Shown here in pieces: positions 23,397-34,060 of a DNA stretch of 64,000 nt (within the stretch, counting starts at the first letter, position 1; each line of letters begins with the position of its first letter). Source of the DNA: Scytalidium lignicola (lineage: Eukaryota; Ascomycota; Leotiomycetes). The position numbers and the translations under genes were made by a program. The notes under the pieces are model-generated. The model worked only from the letters and a program-made list of their open reading frames with translations. It did no database searches and was not told the DNA's origin. The stretch covers positions 124,001-188,000 of the forward strand of contig NCSJ02000015.1 of the NCBI GenBank assembly GCA_002812745.2. The letters run 5' to 3'.

Positions 23397-26205
23397 TCAA
23401 TCCGACTCCCAATCAGGATCGACGGCTCGCACAGCATTTTTCTCCTTCCTACCAAGTTTGACTTTGTCAAAGTTCCTTGGTAACCGCTTCCCAGATCTAT
23501 TCACGAAATTATCAGTCCCGCCCCTTTTTTTTTGTAACTGCAAAAACAACAAAGAGGAAGAAGAAAAAAACCGGGATTGGGGAATCTCACTTTAGATAAG
23601 AAACTTTCATATTCCTAGCCTTGTCCTTTAGTGCAACCTGGCCCCTCTCTAACTCGAACCCACCCATTTTCTCCAAATCCGCCCAACTACACCCATAAGT
23701 TTCAATAAGGTAGATAAGACGGTCGGCGTCATTATCCGACCATGGGGTGCGTTTTTGAGGGTGAGAATTCTTTGATTTAAGAGTCTCTAGTTTCGCCAAT
23801 ACGGTAACTTGGCTGAAAGGTATGTCTTGTGCCATATCATGATCATGGTCGATGTTGTTGGGTCGATATTCGTCATCATCTTCTTGTTCCCTAATACTGG
23901 CTTGCAGAGCTTCATCTACACTTGGTCTTGTCTGCCGCAGTGGAGATTCCTCAGCAAATACATCATCGTCATCATCGTAATTTCGTTGGTCAGTTTTCTG
24001 TCGCTTGGGTGTCTGTTGAGTAGACCGTGAAGTTGCCCGTTGAGAGGCTATTCTCGTCCTCTTCATCCTTGCAGGATTCGGAGGTCTCGTATCGGTTTGG
24101 AAATCATCATCCACTTCAGTGTCCTCCCGTTCTTGGCGAGTTCTTTTACGACTTGACTGCACTCTCTCGACGGATTGACTTTCATCATCCTCAAATCGTA
24201 TTCTAATGCGGTTAGGCTGCTCATCAATCCAACGCGGTTTTGTCTGTCTTTGCTCGATAAGAGGCCTGTTCTCCTTATTTTTCTCGTTAATACTTTTTTT
24301 CCATGCAGCATCGTACTCTGCGGCAGGTCGAGTATTTAGTTGCCGAGCAGGAGCGTAAACATCAGTCTTATTGCCTCTTATCGGTTCACTTGCACGTTGA
24401 GTTGGAGTGCTTGATGTGGGTACTGGCGTCCTGGGATTTGACACCCGGGTAGCGTTCCGCTGGTAAATCCGCTGATTTTGATTAGATGGTGGCGCATCAG
24501 CATTTGAGGCCTTTAACGCTTCAATCATCCGCAAACTTGCAGGGTTGAAGAAGCTTCTATATTGATATTAGCCACATTCTAGAGCTCATCAGAGCAGCTT
24601 CCCTAGCTTCGTACGGAGCGTAGTTTAAAAGACAAAACAATAAGCTCAGACAATATGAAGAACACTTACTTCGAGTTTGAAGTCGATGCAGGGATTATAT
24701 TCGCTGCTGGAAGAAGCTGACGTGGTTCAACTACCGGTACAGGTTGGTCGTAAGGGAGATTGATCTCAGGGTCAATCGTTTTCACAGCATTTGCAAGGAA
24801 TCTCTGAATAGAGTCGACCCCTCCTTGCGTTTCGACGCTCTTTTCAATTTCACCGAGACGCTTACGGCTCCATTCTACGGTTTCAGTCAAAAATATGGTC
24901 CAGGGAAATATCTCATCTAGACGATCGAAATCAACGTCCAACTTGACGAACGCAGAGCGGATGAGTATCATGCGTTGTATGATTCTATCATTTTGAGTTT
25001 CCAGCAGTGCAGGAGCAATGAGACCTTCACGCATCCTAGCAATTTCTTTTGGCTGACTATTCCTGATCGCGTCATCAAAAATCGATAACTGCTCATCGCG
25101 TCGATCTGGAGGATGATAGAACACATCTACTAAAAGTTCTTCTGGAGTAATTGCTGGGTCTCCGCGGTACGACATTAAGGACAAAATTACAGTTTGGGTC
25201 CGAATTTGTAAGCCAACCTCGAAAGTGTCATCAATCATTGTGCTCTTTCCGTAATTCGGACTGGTATCAAATCCTGTCATGAAAGCTGCAGGAAATGCCA
25301 TATCAAGAGCTTGCATGAGGAACAACGCATTTTGAGTATCTCGTGGGGTAACAAGGAGATCCTTCACCATTCTTGCAAGATTCGCAGCCTGGAGAATAGC
25401 ATCTGGCCTAAAGCTCTCTTCCCCTGGATCTGCTTCCTTGAGTAATTTTCGAAGAATGTATGCTGTTCTGATATATTGCTCAGAGCCATAGGCCTCTCTT
25501 GGATGGTTGAAAATTTGATCTTTCAGTCGTAATAAATCACCCGTCCTAGAGCCAGGAATCTGAAGTTCTCTCACAATCTTTAAGACCTCGTCCTTTGATG
25601 CACGTCGGGGTATAAGCAGCTTGAGAAGTTCATAAGCTGATCGGTAGAGATCTGGCAGATACTCGATAATACGGGTAGCATTCATGTCTGCCATTTCTTG
25701 AACTGAGTGTGAAGTATTCGCAGTTGTGCCAGACATCTGCGACATAGTATCTGGGGATTTTGAGGTTCTTCGTCGACCCAGCGACTCATTGTCATCTTCT
25801 TCTTCATCGTCCTCTTCTTCCAATTCTGTAGCTTCACGGGCTTCTACAACGACTGGTAGGTATATAAAGGAGTAAATGTTAGTAGACGCGCTCATGTAAA
25901 CATAAGATAATGAAGGAATACAAACCACGACTTGCAGCAGTTGCGCGGGCCCCTTTCCTCCTTCTGCCCGCTTTACCATCAGCGCTTGCGTTACTCTCAA
26001 CGCTCTCCACACTAGCCTCGCGTGCGCTCCTTCTTGTACTACGCTTAGCATTCATTGCAGCACCACTGTCATCTCCAAGCTCCACACTCTCGCTCCTCGT
26101 TCTTCTTGTTCGTCGTATGTTTGGACTCTGGGATGCGCGGGTAGATTTTGCGGGCGACGAAGCCTGGACGCGTTCAACAGAGGATCTCAGCGACGTGCGC
26201 GCCAT
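23397..26205 (-). CDS. TRF-like telomere-binding protein with Myb/telobox domain
   Basis: Duplex-telomere or TTAGGG-box binding protein of the Taz1/Tbf1/TRF class. Exons 26205-25926, 25852-24670, 24556-23591 and 23496-23397 give 842 residues. N-terminus is basic and Ser-rich, followed by an acidic run (LEEEDDEEEDDNE). The middle (MADMNATRIIEYLPDLYRSA, then ILRKLLKEADPGEES, NALFLMQALDMAFP) fits the TRFH dimerisation region. After a long charged linker comes the Myb helix set TPWSDNDADRLIYLIETYG.SWADLEKMG and the telobox VALKDKARNMK (family consensus VDLKDKWRN, with D and W replaced by A). The last exon (SGKRLPRNFDKVKLGRKEK) was joined by phase. Start is ATG 26205; upstream in-frame codons lack ATG. 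The Taz1 versus Tbf1 assignment is open. Confidence 0.85.
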
Positions 26206-26950
26206 TATCACAGTCGTGCCTCCTCAAGATACACCTCTGTCGCAGTGAATCGCGGACTTAGATCCATGAGGATATGCGAAGACGCGACAGACATACACTT
26301 ACTAGGCAATCTGGGGTCAGCTGCTTCCCGAAGTTGAAGCGAGTTGCGACTAGAACGCGGACGATCCTCGGGTCACGAGACCAGGGTCCAGGTAAGATGC
26401 TGATGCTGTGCAAGTTCATCTCTGGATTTCCCTTACTCCATCATTCTGTATCTAGTCATCGGCATGTCTACGAATTGATTTACAGTCTCCGTATCTCCGT
26501 GCATGCTGTTCCATTACTGTGTATCGTCCATTCCTTATTCTCCTAATAGGCCATTGTAATTCGTCCAGCCTTTAGCCATAATTAGCACCTTGACCTCTGG
26601 TTCGTTTACTAGTTTCCCCGTGCAAGGAACACAGACAAGGGCTAGAGCGCGCCCCTTGCTTGCGCATAAAGTTGCAATCCAACGTCCTCGACTAGAACTG
26701 CTCACGTAGGCCTTTTTTCCCCTTCTATCTCTCCTTTTGATACTTTTGTCTTCACAAGCTCTTTGTCGCATGCCGCTCCTTGTTTTAGAATTTCTATCTC
26801 ACTGCGTGTTGTAGTGAATATATCCACGTCATCCGTCTTCCTCGGACGAGCCAAGTACACGACGTGGTCTTTTAGACTACAAAAACTGGGCACGACATCC
26901 AGACACCTACGACATACCCTAATTCATACAGCACATATACCAAATACACA
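26206..26950. promoter_or_regulatory. Divergent promoter between telobox gene and GDT1
   Basis: 745-bp head-to-head interval. The GDT1-proximal part has a CA-rich leader (ACACCTACGACATACCC, AGCACATATACCAAATACACA) right before the ATG. No gene seen. Confidence 0.5.
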
Positions 26951-28696
26951 ATGAAGTTCCGGAGACGCCCCTCTCCTTTACTACTTTTACTATTGCCATC
27001 GTTGGCTCTTAGCATTTCGTCTGCGCCAAATGACAATGCTCAAGCTGTCTCGAACGCTGCTCAACCTCGAGAGCCAAAACTTGACTCGGATCCCAGCACA
27101 TTAGTCGACATTACCTCAGGCAAACCCAAATACGATGTTGGTACAAAGGATGCTCCTGTAGATGGCAAGGATGGGAAGCCACATGCGGGGCCGTTCGTGG
27201 GAGCTGAGAAGGATCTGAAGAAGCCCGATGGAGAGCTTGAAGAAGAAGAATTGGTGCCTAAAAAGCCTAAAGTTACAAAAGAAAAGCCTACATCAGATAC
27301 AAGCAAGATCCCGGCTGTTAATGATGGAGTAATGGATGATCCAAATCGTCAATTACCAAAGGAAGGCACGACAGGAACAGAGGGCGGTGTTAGTGAGAAA
27401 GACAAGGCCCAAAAGGAACAGGAAGCAAAGACAGGAGAAAAGGTTGAGAAAAAGCCAGATTCACCAAAGGAGGCTCCTCCTCTACCACCGAGCGAGAAGG
27501 CTAAGATTGAGGCGGATAAAAATGATAAGGATGGCTCGAAGAAGACAGACAAACCAAAAGACGGAGATTCTGATTCTGATGACACTGTTGATAACTTGGC
27601 TGGGCTTGAGGTATGATTAAAGAAGTATCTTACTATTCTGGATCTGTCTAATCCTTTTTTCTTTAGAAACCTAGCAACCTCCCAGACAAACTCAATAACG
27701 CTCCCCATCCACTTCCCGATTCCGCCAACAAGGACCATCTCGACATCGCGAAGCCAGGTAGTCAAATTGTCTCATCACCGGGTGTATTGGATGAAGAGGC
27801 TGAGGGTCTTATCCAACCTTTCCATTCGTTTGTTCTATCTCTCACCATGATTCTCTTTTCTGAGATTGGCGACAAGACTTTCCTAGTAGCAGCGCTCATG
27901 GCGATGAAGCACGATAGGCTGCTTGTGTTCTCGGCAGCATTCTCTGCTCTCATTACAATGACTATTCTTTCTGCTGTCCTTGGCCATGCAGTACCCACGC
28001 TAATTCCGAAACGCTTCACCAATATCATTGCAGCGGGCTTATTCCTCGTCTTTGGAGCACGCTTACTTAGAGAAGGCTTAGCGATGAGTCCAGACGAAGG
28101 CGTCGGTGCTGAAATGCAGGAAGTGGAGCATGAATTGGAAGAGCAGGAGCATCTGGCTCGAAAACAGGGGCGGAGACGTTCCTCTATCTCGCCATATGCG
28201 CTGGAAATGGGACTGGGCCGCCCCCGTACACGCAAGTCAAGATCGGGATCACGCCTACCTTCACCGCCTCGAAGCCCGTCTTCTTCTCCCGGACGATCAC
28301 CTTCTCCACCGCGGTCTGCTATTGCAAGCGCCCTTGGAGGTTTGAATAACCTCGTGTCCTTACTGCTTAGCCCGGCCTGGGTACAAACCTTCGTCATGAC
28401 CTTCCTCGGAGAGTGGGGTGATAGAAGCCAGATTGCTACGATTGCTATGGCTGCAGGCCAGGATTACTGGTGGGTAACTGCCGGTGCTATTAGTGGACAT
28501 GCCGTCTGCACGGGAGTCGCTGTGATTGGTGGCCGTGCAATTGCTGGGAAAGTCAGCCTGAGAGTTGGTAAGTGTACTCACCAAGCAAGGTCACCAAAGA
28601 AGTTGCTGCTAACATGTCCCAGTCACTCTAGGAGGTGCCATTGCATTCCTGGTCTTTGGGCTCATCTACGTCATCGAGGCTCTATATTATGCGTGA
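26951..28696 (+). CDS. GDT1: Gdt1/TMEM165-family (UPF0016) cation transporter
   Basis: Golgi Ca2+/Mn2+:H+ exchanger family. Exons 26951-27610, 27667-28567 and 28623-28696 give 544 residues. A signal peptide (PLLLLLLPSLALS) is followed by about 250 residues of Lys/Glu/Pro-rich low complexity, unusually long for the family. Two UPF0016 signatures are present: FSEIGDKTF and LGEWGDRSQIA (E-x-G-D-[KR]-[TS]). A charged linker with RSGSRLPSPPRSPSSSPGRS separates the two three-helix halves. The last splice gives VTLGGAIAFLVFGLIYVIEA, completing the sixth helix. The acidic motifs needed for transport are intact. Confidence 0.92.
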
Positions 28697-29527
28697 ATTG
28701 CAGCAAAAAGTTTAAGTGTAGGATTATGAGGGCTCAACCCGAAGAAAAAACTATCGTCTGATTCTCGGATGGCGTGTCTTATGATAATCGATTGGGGCAT
28801 CAGTCCCTGCGGGTGTACAGATCTGGATCATTAAAGGGCATAATAGGAGTTTACTGGTTTCTAATTATTGAGAGGGATTCCTACGACACTGATTCGAGTG
28901 GATTTTACTGTAATAAAGTAACAATGATCAATCTGTAAGCTGTACTATATGTTGCGTGTTTCCGGTGCTTGAATCGTGATGCCTTTTTCAACCGTACAGA
29001 CCAGAATAGTTAGCTGGTATATGGCCTGATAGAATTCCAACACCAGAGTCGCATCGTGATATTTGTGGCCGGGCTGAGTTGCGGTGGGCTGGCAAATTTG
29101 AAGCCCCTGAGCAACAATAAAGGAGAGACCCTGGTCATTGACACGTGCCAGGAACTGGAGCATACGATTAACGAGCCGATCACAGGGGAAAGTCGTACGA
29201 CGGTATTCGCCGAATAATTAAAGATCAAAATTTCCCATGTGCAACTTACAACCCCTCGAAAAAATATATCTAAATTTCTACTCAGGGGGCACGGTCGTTC
29301 TTCCTTCTTAATAATAAATTTCTTCATTCCCTTTCTTTTAATCTGAGCGATTCTATTTCTCCTCTTGTTAGAGAGCTACTCTCGCTAGGATTTGCAATTG
29401 CGCCGATAGATCACAGCTAGAGCTATATATCTCGCCCCTCGTTGCTGTTAACCTTACCAATTGGCCGGCAACTGCCGTTTCTCAGCACCCCTCTCTTGCT
29501 CGATTACTCGGTTTCTCCGCCTGAACA
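28697..29527. promoter_or_regulatory. ERG1 upstream region
   Basis: Two copies of ATCGTGAT at 28973-28980 and 29053-29060, exactly 80 bp apart. Reverse complement ATCACGAT resembles sterol-regulatory sites only loosely, so function is uncertain. The leader near 29380-29520 is pyrimidine-rich. No gene seen. Confidence 0.35.
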
Positions 29528-31039
29528 ATGCAGTCAGATACGACAGAAAATAACGAACAGCAGCGGCGCTTAAAACATGACGCAGATGTGGTGGTCGTTG
29601 GGGCTGGGGTTTTTGGGTGTGCCATTGCCTTCGCTATGGCAAAGCAGGGACGGAGTGTCTTGCTCCTAGAAAGATGGATGAAGGAACCAGATCGGATTGT
29701 GGGAGAGCTTTTGCAACCAGGTGGTGTGGCAGCTTTGGAAAAACTCGGCCTGGCACATTGCCTGGAAGATATCGATGCTGTGACAGTAAAGGGGTACGAG
29801 GTTATCTATTTCGGAGAACCGGTTCGGATTCCATACCCTGTGACTGAGGGCAGTGCAGTTAATGGAACTACAAATGGAGCTGCAAATGGTTCTGCAAAGA
29901 AGACGGAGCAGGGTTCTAGGCCTACGGGGAAAAGCTTCCACCACGGCAGGTTTATCGCACAGTTGCGGAAAGCGTGTGCCAGCCAGCCCAATATCACAAT
30001 CATCGAGACGGAGGTCACAGGGACCATTGCAAATTCATTCAGCCCGCAAATTGTGGGTGTGGAATCAAAAACAACCAATCCAAAGACTGGTCAGAAAGAA
30101 TTGGACCGTTATTTTGGTCGACTCACAATCATTGCCGACGGTTATGCTTCGAAGATCCGCAAACAATACAATAAAAAGACCCCAACAGTAAAAGGTAAAT
30201 TCTATGCTCTAGAACTCATAGATTGCCCTATGCCCGCTCCAAATCATGGAATTGTCATTCTTAGTGACGCACCACCTGTTCTCCTCTACCAAATTGGTAC
30301 TCATGAAACGAGAGCACTCATTGATGTCCCGGAAAATATACCATCGGCGTCTCCTGCACAAGGCGGTGTCCGGGGACATATCGAGAACGTTATCATCCCT
30401 CGATTGCCAGAAAAGGTGCGACCCTGCGTTAAAGCAGCTCTATCAGATGGAAAGATCCCTCGGAGTATGCCTAATAGCTTTTTACCACCTACCACGCAGA
30501 GGGATAAAGGAATGGTGATTTTAGGAGATGCTATGAACATGCGTCACCCCTTAACTGGTGGAGGCATGACGGTGGCATTTAACGACGTTGTGATACTCTC
30601 CAAACTTTTATCCCCAGAAAAGATACCTGATCTTGGGGATACAGCTGCTGTCCAGCGTGCAATGAAGGAATTCCACTGGCAGCGCAAGAACCTATCGTCC
30701 ATCATCAACATCCTTTCTATGGCGCTATACAGCCTCTTTGCGGCGAATGACTATGAACTAAAAGCCCTACAGAAAGGCTGCTTTGCGTACTTTAAAAAAG
30801 GAGGGAATTGTATCGATGGCCCAGCTGGTCTTCTCGGTGGCATCATAGCGCAACCTATGGTGTTGGTATACCACTTCTTCTCAGTGGCATTACTTGCTAT
30901 CCGAATAGTCATAGGAGAGGTCATCGGCGGCATTTTGGGTCTGTGGAAGCTCCCATATGCATTAGTCGTGGCTGTGCTGGTCTTCTGGAAAGCCTGTGTC
31001 GTTATTTTCCCGTTCATCTTTAGCGAGCTGCAGAGCTAG
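29528..31039 (+). CDS. ERG1: Squalene epoxidase (squalene monooxygenase)
   Basis: FAD- and NADPH-dependent oxidation of squalene to 2,3-oxidosqualene in the ergosterol pathway, at the ER membrane. Single exon, 503 residues, full length. Motifs: dinucleotide-binding DVVVVGAGVFGCAIAFAMAKQG, RIVGELLQPGG, and GDAMNMRHPLTGGGMTVAFND in the FAD site. The C-terminal segment NILSMALYSLFAAND has Leu and Phe where dermatophyte terbinafine-resistance changes occur, so it appears wild-type there (alignment from memory, moderate certainty). A small Asn/Gly/Ala-rich insertion (about residues 113-130) is a fungal lineage feature. Two C-terminal hydrophobic segments anchor it. Confidence 0.96.
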   Translation: MQSDTTENNEQQRRLKHDADVVVVGAGVFGCAIAFAMAKQGRSVLLLERWMKEPDRIVGELLQPGGVAALEKLGLAHCLEDIDAVTVKGYEVIYFGEPVRIPYPVTEGSAVNGTTNGAANGSAKKTEQGSRPTGKSFHHGRFIAQLRKACASQPNITIIETEVTGTIANSFSPQIVGVESKTTNPKTGQKELDRYFGRLTIIADGYASKIRKQYNKKTPTVKGKFYALELIDCPMPAPNHGIVILSDAPPVLLYQIGTHETRALIDVPENIPSASPAQGGVRGHIENVIIPRLPEKVRPCVKAALSDGKIPRSMPNSFLPPTTQRDKGMVILGDAMNMRHPLTGGGMTVAFNDVVILSKLLSPEKIPDLGDTAAVQRAMKEFHWQRKNLSSIINILSMALYSLFAANDYELKALQKGCFAYFKKGGNCIDGPAGLLGGIIAQPMVLVYHFFSVALLAIRIVIGEVIGGILGLWKLPYALVVAVLVFWKACVVIFPFIFSELQS

Positions 31040-31393
31040 GATGAGCAATGTATTTTTATATGAACTGCATGAAATTTAAGCCTGCTCTAGATGTTGTTGG
31101 GTGGGCTTTCCGGGTCTTAATAGCCGTCAGATGGATGATGTTTTTTTNAGCTAGCATGATGATGGCGTTGATCTCCACGAAATACCTTATTCTCTTACAC
31201 TACAAATATAGTAATACCTAATTAAAAAACACAACCCTCTAATCGAGCTTTGCTGAAGTTTGGGCGTCGATAGCTAGGCAAGATAATACAATACAATAAA
31301 ATAATAAAAGTATGTGACGATCAATTTCAGGGTTCTTTCATAGGATATATATATACACACATGCTTTTTCGCCATCTAAGTTAACCTATTTAT
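31040..31393. other. Intergenic between convergent ERG1 and ETF-beta genes
   Basis: 3' flanks; N at 31148 after a T run. A TATATATATACACACA stretch lies near 31350. No gene seen. Confidence 0.5.
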
Positions 31394-32288
31394 TTATAAA
31401 GCCTTTAACTCTTTTAACTTGGCAATCAACCCGTCAACATCTTCCACCTTCGCACCACCCTCTCTAGGCGGCGGATCCATAACTTTAACAGTCTTCAACC
31501 TCTTCTGCGCATCAAGTCCAAAGTCCTTTAGTGTCATCTTATCAATCTTCTTCTTCTTCGCCTTCATAATATTCGGTAAAGTCGCAAACCGCGGCTCATT
31601 AAGTCTCAAATCAGTCGTAACAATCATGGGTAACCTGCCTCGAACCGTCTCGGTCCCACCATCCACTTCCTTTATGACCTCGACCTTGTCGCCCTCAAGG
31701 AACTTTATCTCGCTGGCCTGCGTGGCCTGAGACCACCCCAGAAGTCCCGCGAGCATCTGTCCCGTCTGTCCCGCATCGTCATCAATACTCTGTTTGCCCA
31801 GGATAACGAAGTTACTCTTCTCCTTCTCCACAACCTGCTTCAATAACTTTGCGATGGTTAATGGCTCGATCTCCTCGCCCTCCGCCGTCTCAACGTGAAT
31901 CGCCCGATCCGCACCAATTGCCATTGCGGTTCGTAGGACCTCTTGGGCCTTTGTTGGTCCGCATGTGAATGCTACTATATCTTCCACACCACCTGGGGCT
32001 CGTTTTTTCTCGCGGATTCGGACTGATTCTTCGATTGAGAGGTCGTCGAAGGGGTTACTGGAGTGCTTGACTCCTGCTGTTTCAACGCCCGTTTGGGCTT
32101 TGTTGACACGCACTTTGACCTGTAGTGGTTCAATTAATTAGTTCCATAATTGCAATGACACTCGAGTAGCTTGCGGTTATTGAATGATTTGTTCGTTTGG
32201 TGGGCATTAGCAATATGTGGCATTGAGGGGAACGTACTGCATAGTCAATTACCCTCTTCATGGGCACGAGAATCCTGAGGGCCGACAT
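31394..32288 (-). CDS. CIR1: Electron transfer flavoprotein beta subunit
   Basis: Mitochondrial matrix ETF-beta, which with ETF-alpha carries electrons from acyl-CoA and other dehydrogenases to ETF-ubiquinone oxidoreductase. Exons 32288-32238 and 32119-31394 (118-bp GTACGT...CTACAG intron) give 258 residues, the normal size. The join reads MKRVIDYAVKVRVNKA. Motifs: SNPFDDLSIEESVRIRE, VAFTCGPTKAQEVLRTAMAIGADR, GKQSIDDDAGQTGQMLAGLLGW (AMP/FAD-binding loop region) and MIVTTDLRLNEPRFATLPNIMKAKKKKI. No obvious cleavable presequence, as is usual for ETF-beta. Confidence 0.95.
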
Positions 32289-32569
32289 TGCTAGGAATAC
32301 TGTCTGTATGTGTGTATGTAGAGAATTGGAGTTTGTGCCTCAGGGATGGCAAGCTCTAGATTGAGGGCCGAGGTCAGATCGGGTTCAATCGGTTGAAGCT
32401 CTTGGTGGGCTTACCGAGGGATAGCACGTGATGCACCCCCCCCTTAACAGCCAATGGTACGGGTAGTATTCTCAAAGACATTAAGAAATCTCATAATATA
32501 CAATCACTATACTGTGATCGGTGTCATTTATACATTATAGTTTTGGGTATCACAAATCTAGTCATATAA
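32289..32569. promoter_or_regulatory. Short spacer upstream of ETF-beta
   Basis: 281-bp interval containing the ETF-beta 5' flank and the 3' flank of the rhodopsin-like gene. CCCCCCC run near 32435. No gene seen. Confidence 0.4.
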
Positions 32570-34060
32570 TCAGTTCATATCTTCCTCCGACCGCGTCGCT
32601 GTAACGGTTGTGGTTATCTGAGAGTTCTTCCCTCTCTCACTCCCGGATCCTTCAATCTCCGTTTCGCTATCTTTGTCATGAACGACATCAAATTGTCTAT
32701 CCTGCCAAATCTCAAGCGGTATTGGTTTCCCTCCACCTAAAGCCACAATATTTTCTTCGCTTTCACTCTTCCCGAGCCTTATTGCAGGATTTCTTTCCCA
32801 CCAACTCACGTCTTTCACAGTAGAATTTCCATCAGTACCATTTGAGCGAGAGAACTTAGTACCTTTATGACTTTGAAGTCCTGTAACAGTTGTATTGCGG
32901 TTGGTATTCGAGCTCGTTGCTCGTCCTGACGAAGGATGGAAAGAACGCAAGTTGAACAGCCGCCGCACAAGCGGCCAGCACATCGGGATGTTCGCAACTA
33001 GCACAGCTGTACTAGCTTCCCGAATATACCAGAATGTCCACATAGGACTAAATGGTTGCTTGAAACTGTAATATTTATTTAGGACGGCACACAAAATCTA
33101 TTTATCTTTAGCAGGAAGACTGTTGATGGAATTGGTGTAACTTACAACGAAAATTCCAAGGCCAAAAAGGCAGCAGAGAGCAAGTTTCCTATCATCAACC
33201 ATAAGTCTATGTTCATCCCGAATGTGACATATAGCTGACTGACTTTGTGAGTGGTAACTTAGAAGTTATCAACAAGGGTAGGGGGATAGAGAGCATCATA
33301 AGATCCGATGAGATGTTGAAGACTGCGTTTGTAATCAAGTGATGAATCGCAGCAGAACATTGTTCTACACTAAGATCAGCCAAACATACCCCGGCTAACG
33401 CATCTACTTTGTAATACCTACCGTTATCAACTGGGACTTTCCAGTATTCGTGGAAAGGCTTGCACCAGACTCCAAAATACAAAATCTCCATAATGACAAA
33501 GGTCATAGCTACATATACGGCGACTATTTTCACCGCGACCTGCTGTTTTAACCCAAACCTTTAGGTCCTACATCAGCCAAGAGATTGGTTGAAGACGAAA
33601 AGCTACGCACGTCAACTTGCTATACATCAACAGGAGACAGGTTTTGCATCCCCATTGTGTTGCTATCATAGATTGTTCTACAACAAGAACCAACTTGCTG
33701 CCATATGTCCTCGACTTTATAGATTCGGGTGTGAGTTGTCGTACCTCACTAGGGAGCATGAGATTTGTATCGACGTGAGCAACAACGTTCATCCAGGCGA
33801 CAAGATTTGTATACATAACCTAGCAACTACATCAGCTACACACCTCTAGTATAACGATTAACTCACAAAAACGAAGAACATAACATATTCTTCTCGTTGA
33901 AGGGCTTTAATTGATCCCAACTGGACGTAACGGGAAACACTTAGGAAGACCCATCAGTCATCAAGACGATAAAGCAGAATAACGACCCTTACTATCTTGT
34001 AAGAATTACCAATGTTGCAAAAGCGTACCAAGTCCAGGACTCAGCAAGGAGTGATAGCAT
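32570..34060 (-). CDS. Fungal rhodopsin-like seven-helix integral membrane protein
   Basis: Large Pezizomycotina membrane-protein family with unknown ligands (Pfam Rhodopsin_fungal type, PTH11-related). Seven exons, phase-consistent: 34060-33993, 33939-33867, 33819-33611, 33558-33422, 33364-33244, 33188-33146 and 33097-32570; 392 residues. Introns are 47-57 bp. Reads include LVILTRYVSRYVQLGSIKAL, FVFVMYTNLVAWMNVVAH, YGSKLVLVVEQSMIATQWGCKTCLLLMYSKLTFGLKQQ, YFGVWCKPFHEYW, CSAAIHHLITNAVFNISSDLMMLSIPLPLL, LCCLFGLGIFVILCAVLNKYYSF and WYIREASTAVLVANIPMCW. The cytosolic tail (about 130 residues) is polar. The intron at 33421-33365 is 57 bp without a stop, so it could be retained in frame. Confidence 0.85.
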
